DNA of 64,000 nt from contig NC_092676.1 of NCBI RefSeq assembly GCF_964355755.1, forward strand, positions 16,598,288 through 16,662,287. The letters are read 5' to 3'. The position numbers and the translations under genes are program-made. A model generated the notes under the pieces. The model was given only the letters and a program-made list of their open reading frames with translations. It was not told the DNA's origin and did no database searches. Positions 1-12,000 of this stretch are shown one piece after another (position 1 is the first letter of the stretch; each line of letters starts with the position of its first letter). This stretch comes from Antedon mediterranea (taxonomy: Eukaryota > Echinodermata > Crinoidea > Comatulida > Antedonidae).

Positions 1-3000
1 GAACGTCAGGGAAAGATGTTACTCCATACGGAATATTCCCTACTGTCACTACTACATAACCAGGAAGGAGTAGTTCATCATCACGGATTATTCCAGGTGG
101 GAATTCTGTTCTCTTTTTGTTTTTTTCTTTACAATATTCACATAGTAAATGTACTGTATAGTATTAGTACATACATTAAAATGTTTTTATTTTAGAAAAA
201 CATGACAGAAAAGTAAACACATGGAAACAAATTGTTTACAATTACTGCTGTTGTATACTGTAGTACTAATAACACAAAATTAATATTTAATTTTAAATGA
301 AATTTTTTAAATTAACATAACATTTGGAATAATTTCTTCAGCTTCATCCTCCAATACTAATGTCACGTTTTCCCACTTTGTAGCTAGCTTTCTATACACT
401 ATCAAACTTTATGTGACAAACAAATGTGATGTGCCCATATATGAACATGATGACGTCATACAGTATCACTACCATATTTGAGCACATCACACTTTTTTTT
501 GTCAAACTAGTTTGGTAGAGTAGACAGAGCTTAACTTGTCAAGTGCCGTCAATATCTTTCCCACAATTGCTCATCAGATTCTTGAAAATGATAAAATAGA
601 TTAATGTGATCTCTTTATTTTTACTACTGTATATTTTGATGAAGAAATATAAGAAAATAGACACAAACTATCAAATGATTAACATTGTAACTTTACTGCC
701 TTATTTGTTTATTTCTCAGGACAAAGCTTTTGTACCAAAGCATACAGATACAACTAAGAATAAGAAGCTAGTTGGTAGTTACAAGCAACGGTTGTGTCTC
801 GTTCTTGACTGTTTAGTGGCTCACGATTTTAGCACAACTACACCGCAATACATCAACCTTCAACACTATGTCATAAGAGAAAAGAAACTCTGTGAGAGAG
901 AAACAATTGTCATATTTTATGATATTGTGCGTATCGTTGAAAGTCTTCATAAGGTATGTTAGTTTGTATTGTTACAAATAATGAATATTTATATTGTTTG
1001 ATGGTACAAATAATTTCCAGAGGTGAAAGATGAAATGTTATATTTTCTATAGCCTACTGACTGCATATTTGATTTCTTTTTTTGCTGTTTTTTTTAGTCT
1101 GCATAATCATGTAACTGATCAACCTTTCCTTCTTCCCTCACCATCTCTGAATAAAACTGTATAACTGATCAACCTTCCCTTCTTCCCTCACCATCTCTGA
1201 ATAAAACTGTTTAACTGATCAACCTTCCCTTCTTCCCTCACCATCTCTGAATAAAACTGTTTAACTGATCAACCTTCCCTTCTTCCCTCACCATCTCTGA
1301 ATAAAACTGTTTAACTGATCAACCTTCCCTTCTTCCCTCACCATCTCTGAATAAAACTGTATAACTGATCAACCTTCCCTTCTTCCCTCACCATCTCTGA
1401 ATAAAACTGTTTAACTGATCAACCTTTCCTTCTTCCCTCACCATCTCTGAATAAAACTGTTTAACTGATAAACCTTCCCTTCTTTCCTCACCAGTGTTCT
1501 CCCCAGGCCTTTGAAGCGTCACGGTACCGTGACGCTTGGGTTCTCTACCGTGACGCTTTACGGTCGGCCGTGACGCTTAAAACCTTATCCGTGACGCTTA
1601 AAAATATCAACCACAACAATCTAAAAATAGATTAACAGGCAGGTACGGTACTTTTTCTAGAGCTGAGGCGCGGCATGCATAAAGAGCCTAATGCATACGA
1701 GACACGTGACATGACCACTAGACGAAAAACAAAAGACTGCGTAACAAAGTGTTAAACAGCTAAACTGAGACTCCCTTTCACCGGCCGCCGCCGAGAGATG
1801 TAAACACGTGTTTTGTTACTGCCATGTCTCTCTTTCGATCTCTAGTATTTGGCTGTTGTCTAAAGTGTAGTAACTTGTATATTGTAAATAAAGTAAATGA
1901 TTGATTGTATTGTTTTTCTTGTAAAAATGTTATGTGTATTAAAAATAAATATCGATGATATTATTATTTTCAATATCACACTGAATTAATCGACTCTATC
2001 GGTGGGATTTATCTTTCGTTGGTAACATACGCACGTCATCAAATGATTTCTAGGCGCAATTCAATGCTAGCTGCTTTGATCGTATAATACATTCAAGAAG
2101 GCTACGATCGTTTTCCTATTTGCTAGTGCGCTAAAGTCTTTATTTCACTTAACTTAAAGTACATTTGTACATCGGTGCTAGAATGTTTTAGGACCTACTT
2201 CGTGAGAAAGTCGAGTGACAAGGGATGTCACATGGTATTGTGATATCAGTACTGCGATACTGTATGTCACATGGTGCTTTCACCGGCCGCCGCCGAGAGA
2301 TGTAAGCACGTGTTTTGTTACTGCCATGTCTCTCTTTCGAATGTTTTCCTATTTCCTAGTGCGCTATGAAGTCTTATTTCCGGGCAACTAGAGGTGTCTT
2401 ACTAATGAGTAGGCCTAGTTTTATTTCATCGGGACTTGCCCCCGATGTTTGTATTTGAACGCAAAAAATGTTTTTTTTATCGCATATGTTTACCCGCCGG
2501 CGGAAAAAAAAAGTAGGCTACGATCGTTTTAATGTTTGCTAACGCGCTATGAGGTGTCGTTTCCGGCTAACTACAGTTGCCTACTGATGAGGCATATTTT
2601 TTTCTTCATATATCGCGTACAGTATGTTTACCTGCGGAAAAGTAGGCTCAATCGGGCTGTTTGCTAGCGCGCTTTGAAGTGTCCTTTCCGGCCAACTACA
2701 GAGTTGTCCTACTGATGAGTAGGCATTTTTTATTTCATCGGGGAATTCCCCTTGACGTTCGTAATGAACGCAAAAAATGTTTCTTATCGCGTATGTTTAC
2801 CGGCTGAAAAAGCAGGCTACGATCGTGCGGTTTGCTAGCGCGCTATGAAGTGTCTTTCCGACCAACTACAGAGTTGTTCTACTCATGAGTAGGCCTAGTT
2901 TTATTTCATCGGGGAATTCCCCTTGACGTTCGTATTGAACGCAAAAACATTTTTTTATCGCGTATGTTTACTGGCGGAAAAAGTATGCTACGATGGTTTT

Positions 3001-6000
3001 ACTGTTTGCTAGTGCGCTATAAAGTTTCGTTTCCGGCCAACTAGAGTTGTCCTACTGATGAGTAGGCTAATAGATTAGGCCTATTTTTTTCATTGGGGCT
3101 TCCCCCTGACGTTCGTAATGAACGCAAAAAATGTTTCTTCGCGTATGTTTACCGGCGGAAAAAGTTGGCTACGATCGTTTTGTTGTTTGCTAGCGCGCTA
3201 TAAGTGTTATTTCCGGCCAAACCAGAGGTGTCATTCAACATAAATGTTATGTGCGAGAGTACCATTTCCGGCCATCTAGGGTGTAAATTACCAAAAATCG
3301 CTTCGCCACAGCCCCAACCATGGTGGGGCTGTGACTCAAGTACTTAGTGTCGGAATGCCCCCCCCCCCCTCGTGGGGGGGGGGGGGGAGCGTGACGCTTG
3401 ATGTGAATCCTGGGGAGAACACTGCTCACCATCTCTGAATAAAACTGTTTAACTGATCAACCTTCCCTTCTTCCCTCACCATCTCTGAATAAAACTGTAT
3501 AACTGATCAACCTTCCCTTCTTCCCTCACCATCTCTGAATAAAACTGTTTAACTGATCAACCTTCCCTTCTTCCCTCACCATCTCTGAATAAAACTGTTT
3601 AACTGATCAACCTTCCCTTCTTCCCTCACCATCTCTGAATAAAACTGTTTAACTAATCAACCTTCCCTTCTTCCCTCACCATCTCTGAATAAAACTGTAT
3701 AACTGATCAACATTCCCTTCTTCCCTCACCATCTCTGAATAAAACTGTATAACTGATCAACCTTCCCTTCTTCCCTCACCATCTCTGAATAAAACTGTAT
3801 AACTGATCAACCTTTCCTTCTTCCCTCACCATCTCTGAATAAAACTGTATAACTGATCAACATTCCCTTCTTCCCTCACCATCTCTGAATAAAACTGTAT
3901 AACTGATCAACATTCCCTTCTTCCCTCACCATCTCTGAATAAAACTGTATAACTGATCAACCTTCCCTTCTTCCCTCACCATCTCTGAATAAAACTGTAT
4001 AACTGATCAACCTTTCCTTCTTCCCTCACCATCTCTGAATAAAACTGTATAACTGATCAACCTTCCCTTCTTCCCTCACCATCTCTGAATAAAACTGTTT
4101 AACTGATCAACCTTCCCTTCTTCCCTCACCATCTCTGAATAAAACTGTTTAACTGATCAACCTTCCCTTCTTCCCTCACCATCTCTGAATAAAACTGTTT
4201 AACTAATCAACCTTCCCTTCTTCCCTCACCATCTCTGAATAAAACTGTATAACTGATCAACATTCCCTTCTTCCCTCACCATCTCTGAATAAAACTGTAT
4301 AACTGATCAACCTTCCCTTCTTCCCTCACCATCTCTGAATAAAACTGTATAACTGATCAACCTTTCCTTCTTCCCTCACCATCTCTGAATAAAACTGTAT
4401 AACTGATCAACATTCCCTTCTTCCCTCACCATCTCTGAATAAAACTGTATAACTGATCAACATTCCCTTCTTCCCTCACCATCTCTGAATAAAACTGTAT
4501 AACTGATCAACCTTCCCTTCTTCCCTCACCATCTCTGAATAAAACTGTATAACTGATCAACCTTTCCTTCTTCCCTCACCATCTCTGAATAAAACTGTAT
4601 AACTGATCAACCTTCCCTTCTTCCCTCACCATCTCTGAATAAAACTGTATAACTGATCAACCTTCCCTTCTTCCCTCACCATCTCTGAATAAAACTGTAT
4701 AACTGATCAACCTTCCCTTCTTCCCTCACCATCTCTGAATAAAACTGTATAACTGATCAACCTTCCCTTCTTCCCTCACCATCTCTGAATAAAACTGTAT
4801 AACTGATCAACCTTCCCTTCTTCCCTCACCATCTCTGAATAAAACTGTTTAACTGATCAACATTTCCTTCTTCCCTCACCATCTCTGAATAAAACTGTTT
4901 AACTGATCAACCTTCCCTTCTTCCCTCACCATCTCTGAATAAAACTGTATAACTGATCAACCTTTCCTTCTTCCCTCACCACTTGCATTTTTCATGATTA
5001 CTCAAAAGACCATAGATTGTATAATCCCAATTGGAAATTTTAGTACCTGAAAAGTGAAAAGTAACAATTATTAAAAAAAAAAAACCCTTTGTAGAATTAT
5101 CGGACATTAACAATAATAACAAACCTAATAAGGTACTTTATTTTAACTTGTGTAGTTGTTTTCATGAAATTATTTTTTTCTTTTGTGATAATTGGGGTTT
5201 TTAATATAACTGTTTGAAACATGCATTCTGAAGCTCTGTTTTATTAAGTACTATCAAACTTTATTTGACAAAATATGTGATGTGCCCATATATGTATTAA
5301 TGAGTGATCACTACCATATTTTGGCACATCACACTTTTTTGTCAAACTAGTTTCATAGTGTAGACAGAACTTATAACAGTTTTTTCGTAAATGTACAGTT
5401 ATTTACCTATTTGATTCAATATGTAAACATTGTTTCATTGTCGATATTTTGAATTTAACTATGAAACGACAAAAAGAAACTCTTTGTCTACAAGCAGGAA
5501 CTTATTTTTTTTATCGCGTACACTACAAACTGAGAAAGTTATTACATAACCGCAATGACTAATCACCATGTGGCAGGATTTCACTTTGCTTTCTGTTTCA
5601 ATGTGTAATCATCGTAGCGCACCTTGCGACACGTGCATTAATGGCTTTGTCTATCCATGTCAATTTTATGTATTTAGAATATAGAATTCACGTATCTCTG
5701 AAATTCGTTTAGTTTCCAGGAAACCTAGTAAACACTGTAAATTACATCAAACTAGCTACCTCGTCATATTTCCTTATTTGCAATTTACCAAGTTATCTTC
5801 AGATAATATTAGATAGCAGAAACAAAATTAGTAACAAGCGTTCATTAATATTTATTTTAAAATGCATTAGAAAGTGACCATGTCATTCATTTTTATGAGA
5901 ACATTGACTAACAATTACAAAAATAGCCTTATGAAGTTGAACTCTACTGTTGGTGTTTCAAATGAAAGATGTTGTTTTAGTTTCTTTATAAAAATAAATT

Positions 6001-9000
6001 ATATATCAACAATACAAATATTACAATGTTGATATTACTATTTTTATTTAAGTTCTATTACAATTGATTATTTGTACAATTAGAACACTATTTATTTATA
6101 ACAGCAGCCCAGTGAATATTTGGTCCTAAACTACAGTAGTCTGTTTGGAAACCAACTGTACAGTATCGAGCAAATGTATAGATTATTCATTAATTCAATG
6201 TTGTGCCAAGTTCCTACTGTAATGTAGAAGTGATATTGACAGTATGATACAGTAGGAATAGTTTCAAGCTTTTAAGTTCAGAGGGTCCTAATTGTAATAG
6301 CATGCGAACAAGATATTTTACCCTGTAAGCGAGAGGTCGCAGGTTCGAATCCCGCCAAAGACATTTTTTCATACAACTAAAAAATACGGAACTTTCGCAG
6401 ATGAGCTACTGTATGCTTGACGCGATTTTGAGATCATGTTCCGAATATGAGCCCTGTTTCTATAATTTGACAGTATGATTTATATTTTTCCATTAGATGC
6501 AATGTTATACTAAATGTTATTATTAAGCAAACTACAGGTACAAATATAAAAGAAAAAAAAATATTTCAATAAAATATTTGTTGTTTAATCTAAGCAATAT
6601 GAGGGTAGATGAATCATATCTTGTTGTATGCGATAAGTCTGTAGTTTTCCTTGCTTTTAAATTGAATTTGTTTATGGTCCATTAAAACCTATATTGAACT
6701 TGATATGATATTTGTTTTTTGTTAAACATCAATCAAAAAGCTTTTCCTAATTCCATGTAGATTTGTATGTTACATAAATAAAATTGAAACTGTTTGATTT
6801 GGGAATTGACTGTTTCCTTTATAGGTAACATAGTCATGTATTACTTTAGAGTATTATAGATTATTATGTGTACAGTACAGTACAGTATGTAATTCCTTAC
6901 TTTAATTCTGTGTTGAGTTTTATATATTTTTTTTAATTGCAGAAGAACATTGTGCATCGTGACCTAAAACTAGGAAATATGGTTCTAAACAAGAAGACTC
7001 ACCGAATCACTTTAACAAATTTTTGTCTAGGTAAACATCTTGTGTCCGAGAAAGATCTTTTAAAAGATCAAAGGGGAAGCCCTGCTTATATCAGTCCTGA
7101 TGTTCTTAGTGGTAAGTCATGAGGCAACAGTATTTTATGCAATATTTAATATATACGGTATTTTTTAGTTTATATTTTAAAAGTGGAGTCTTAGCTTGGT
7201 GTTAAACATGCTTGCCTTCCAATCGCAAAGTCCAGTGTTCAATCCTGATCTAGTTCCAGGGTTGAACTCGCAGCTCTTTAAACTCCACTCCTTAAGCCAC
7301 AAAGGAGACTTACGCCCGTATTCTTAAACCGGACTTTAGTGGTAGTTCAAGCTAAAACTAAAAAAATGACGTCATTTTAATTCAAAAACCGAACTTCAAC
7401 TAAATCACCGACTAAATCAGGCCAACCTCGACTAAATCGAGACGGATTTTGATCGATTTTTTTAGTCCTGGAGGGGGCAGACTAAATGGTCGACTAAATG
7501 TTTTTTAAACGATGTTTATAAAAAACGTAACAGTCATTGAGTTGTTATATTGGCCAGATATTGAAGAATGAAATATCTATATTTATATTAGCTTAAAGCC
7601 CCATTCCCTACGTTTTTTAGATCTAATTTAAGATCACAAACTATATTTAATGTAAAAATAATACTATATGGTCCTATTGCGATAACTTTTTTCGTCTTTA
7701 AACGGTTAAAAATGTGAAAAATAAATCGATTTTAATAATTATAGCGGCCCGCTATAAATCCCAAAATGCATTGCGCGCGGATTGATATTGTTGTTTTTCA
7801 CCTGTAATTCGCCCACTTTTCGATCGATCGTGAAGCCAAAACAAATGGAAGACTCCTAACTTTTCAGCGAAAATACCGGGTTTTCCCCAATTTGTATCAA
7901 CGGAGTCTGGCAAAAATAGAAAGACAATTAATGCAGCAACTATACAACGTCAGGCTAGGTATATAGCTAGCGTACGATGTTCGTACGTTACCGATGTTTA
8001 CCAGCTAGGCCTACAAAACTAAGCCTAGCTAGGCTAGGCCTGAGACCGTCCACGAGAGGTCGATCGCCGCGAGCTACTTAGGTAGTGCATTGTTTCTCAC
8101 TTTTTATCATAATTTACCATAAAACGTACATTTAAGACAAGGAATGACATGGTTTAATGTTTTTAAAGTGATATATATGTATTATTTTCCAAAAAACGTC
8201 CAAAATTGCAGGGAAGGGGTCTTTAATTAAATATACATTGGTATAAATTATAATAATGAAAATCATCTTTATTTACAACTGTATACAAATTACATTATTT
8301 TCTTCGCGCAAGTCCGACTTGAGCTACGTCACGCCATAGCGACAATGGGAGATGCGGCAATTCACCACGCGATGGAATGTTTAGGGGGCCTAGCGCTTTC
8401 TTGTCACGCTATGAAGTGCGTGGTTCGTGGCGATCATACTTTGTTGGAGGCCTAGAAAATATAAAAGTTACCGTACCGCCATGGTTCCTAAATATATTTT
8501 GAAGATTTTATTTGTTGTTAATCAAATATACTTCACTGTTAAATTAATACTGATATTGTTCTAATAATTAACGATTAAAATTATTTTTCATGTATATAGT
8601 CCTGATGCGTAAAAAGTGTTGTAAGAAATGGAAAGTGATATCAATGCGCAAAATTTCGTCTGCTCCTCAAATACTCTCTTGTCATTGGCCAATGTATAGC
8701 CTTTGTTACCCAGACGTGTGCAACTCGACTAAAAGCTCGACTTCATTAAGTCGAACTGCAAACTTCGACTACTTCGTTTTTGAATCGAATTTGAAGTAAT
8801 AGCTCGAACTACGACTTTTCCAAGTCGAACTTCGAACTACGACTAAAGTCCGGTTTAAGAATACGGGCGTTAGTTTACAAGCACGATAAACTATAAAATA
8901 GTTTATCCATCCTGTAATTGGCGAGTTACTGTTGGATGCATCCTGTATAAAATAAAAAAAAAAATATGTCTGAATTTTAGAAGTAGTGATGAAACATGAC

Positions 9001-12000
9001 CAAGAGATAAACTTTCTCAGAAGAAAATATCTGATCCAAAAAATTCCACTTTGAGGTAACCATAAAGTCCCTCATTACTGCAAGAATATCCTTAATAAAT
9101 GTGCCACTGCCATAACAATAACCTACAGTACTATACTGTACATTGGGTGTAAACAGAAACTTGTTGATATTTGATTGGGTGGCTTGATTTTGGTTTTGCA
9201 ATCAACCTTCCTCGAAATCCTTGGCCATATGTTTGGCTTTCTGGAAAGTCTTAAATTATATTTGAAGTTGTACATGTATATATTATTGCAAAATATGGAG
9301 TCGGGTTGGTGAACATCAGTCCAAAATACGCAGAATTTTTTCCAAAATACGTCAAGTTGAGGGCGCTATACTAATCCAAAATACGCGAGTCTTTCCAAAA
9401 TACGTCAACTTGAGGGCGCTATTCATTTTCCAAAATACGCAAATTGTCCAAAATACGTCAAATTGAGGGCGCTATTCATTTCCAAAATACGCGATTTGTC
9501 CAAAATACGTCAATTTGCAATTTGGGACCGCTAGTAATTTTCCAAAATACGTCAACTTGAGGGCGGCAAACTTTTTTCCAAAATACGAGAGCCTTTCCAA
9601 ATGTATCATATTGAAAGTGTAAGGTAGAATTACAGTTTAATGTATTAAAAAAAAGTTTCTTAGAGTAAAACAAACAAGTACATTTTAGTTATAAATGAAA
9701 GTATTGGAAGGCAGAATTTTTTGTAAATAAAATGTCATAGAGTAGCCAATTATTATTTTTCAATGTAATCATTTATTACTGAATAAAAACAAATATGTGC
9801 CAACATCAGTCAATAGACAGTGCCTATAATATACATTAATAATGTCTGAACAATGTACGATTGCATTGCCAGACGTAGCTAGTTTAAATGAGGCATAAAC
9901 CGGCTACAAAAGCAGCATGTACGTATAGTATTTAAGCATAGTCATGGGCATGTGTTATATACAGTCAACTCTCCCAATACCGGACACCTTTGGGCCGGCC
10001 AAATAAGTCTGGTTTTCCGGAAAGTCTGGTATTCGGAATGTGTTTTTAATGGTAAATATAAATTTGGGACCTTTTGGTCCTCAAAAAAAGTCTGGTATTG
10101 GGAGAGTTTCTGGTTTTCAGAGAGTCCGGTATTGGGAGAGTTGACTGTATTTGGTGATCTGAAAAATCGATATTTTTCCCGAGCTCGACAGACCAACATC
10201 GCTTTCAATTTAATGTACAGTACTTATGGTCAAATAAGTTACCTAATCTGAAATCTAACATAATAGTTATTTCATATAATATATAATAATAATAAAAAGC
10301 ATATGGTATTGTAATTAAAATAATATCAATAATTGGTTAGAAGAAGTAAAGTAATTATTTAAATCGCGTATTTTGGAAAATGAATAGCGCTCTCAAGTTG
10401 ACGTATTTTGGAAAATTACAAGCGGTTCCAAATTGACGTATTTTGGACAAATCGCGTATTTTGGAAAATGACTAGCGCCCTCAACTTTACGTATTTTGGA
10501 CAATTCGCGTATTTTGGAAAATGAATAGCGCCCTCAAGTCGATGTATTTTGGAAAGACTCGCGTATTTTGGATTAGTATAGCGCCCTCAACTTTACATAT
10601 TTTGGAAAAAATTCTGCGTATTTTGGACTGAATTTCACCAACCCTATTGAAAATATGTGAAGGGTAAAGAAGAAATTGTTCCTTTTTTAGCCTTTAACCA
10701 AAGTCTGCTTTTCAAAGAGTTTGTTATTGGGAGAGTTCACTGACTTAATTACAAAAGGGAGATATTCTAAACACTCTGGTAGTTTGATAAATACAGACAG
10801 TAACGTATACTGATACACTACAGCATTGTTTTAATTTAGCCTTGTAAGGCCCTGTTTCTGCTGCCAAGAAAATACCGTATTTTATACGGTATTTCTTGAA
10901 TACCGTATATATACCGTATTTTTTTGGCAGCAGAAACTGCGCTCATAAAAAAAATACTGTATTTTGTATACCGTATTTTCCCCACAAAATTTATTTACTT
11001 ACTTATTTATTTACAAATTTATACCATATTTTTTGTACCCTTTTCTGCTGCCAATAAAAAATACCGTATTTTTTTTTACCTGTGACATGAGGTCAACATG
11101 TTTTTATTTTCTGTGGCTGTCAGCGGTTTTACACACGTGTATAGATATATTCGGCGAAAATGTGGAGCGAAGACGTCACAGTATTTACTATATAAATCTG
11201 TGTGGGGAAGAAGGGGGTGGGGAAGCTAAGATGTCCGGCCAACTAAAAGGTAATAAAAGGGACAACCACATTTATAAAGACATTTCTAAAAAAATAAAGC
11301 AGCAGGAGTACGGAATACACTTGTCTCCAAGCAAGTAAATTCAAAGCTGAAGAGCCTGCGAAGCAGTACAACATTGCAAAAGACAATAACTCGGGGAGGG
11401 AACGAATTACTTGTCCCCATTACGATGTTTTCTGTGCTCTCACAACATCTCTATCACTGGGGCTAGGCTGTTGAAAGTGAGACATAAAACTTCCTTTATT
11501 GCGACTTTTAATTATCGACCAAATAAATGAATGGCAATCGTATAGAAAATACCGTATATTTATACTGTATTTTGAGCAGTTGCAGCAGAAACAGGCCCTA
11601 TTATGCTCTGAACCCCTGGTTTACCAGGTTTTACCTTCCATTCCAGAGTTTCCATGAATTAATTAAACATGTCCACAGAGTTGACTATACTAAACTAATA
11701 ATATGTGTAGATAGAATAATGAATAATAATAATGAAATGAATAATTTTAATTGAAAAGTTTATTTTTCATGGAAAAACTCACAATTGATGTGAAACTGTT
11801 GTCATTCATACACCCTTATTGTTTTAATAGCATCAATGCCAACTAATTAATCACAATCAATTACTCATTTATGGGTTTTGTTTTGATGGTATTAACAGCT
11901 AGTCTGTCAGTTTCTATAGTATTATGTCTCCATGCAATAAATCAGTAATAGCCTGGGTGCAGAACAATAATATACACATTTGCGGGAAAAAAGTATAGGA

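Larger units (their letters stand above)
7186..8960 (+). mobile_element. tRNA-derived SINE interrupted by a DNA transposon
   Basis: A tRNA-like head (TTAGCTTGGTGTTAAACATG and GTGTTCAATCC as A- and B-box-like motifs) starts near 7186. The body runs to 7312 and resumes at 8870 with GTTTACAAGCACGATAAAC and an A-rich 3' end. The two halves are separated by the element at 7313-8869, whose TTA target duplication lies inside the SINE. Confidence 0.5.

Noticed and set aside
606-719. Open frame extending upstream of STK40 exon 2
   Set aside because: An acceptor at 718-719 starts the conserved exon; the extension is AT-rich intron.
3247-3432. Proline/glycine-rich open frame on the minus strand
   Set aside because: Produced by the C/G homopolymer run and element end.
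1111-4980. CRISPR-like array of regular 50-bp repeats
   Set aside because: Units are fully contiguous with no unique spacers, in a eukaryotic intron.
9942-10251. Overlapping open frames on both strands around 10 kb
   Set aside because: They arise from the inverted-repeat pogo-like MITE.
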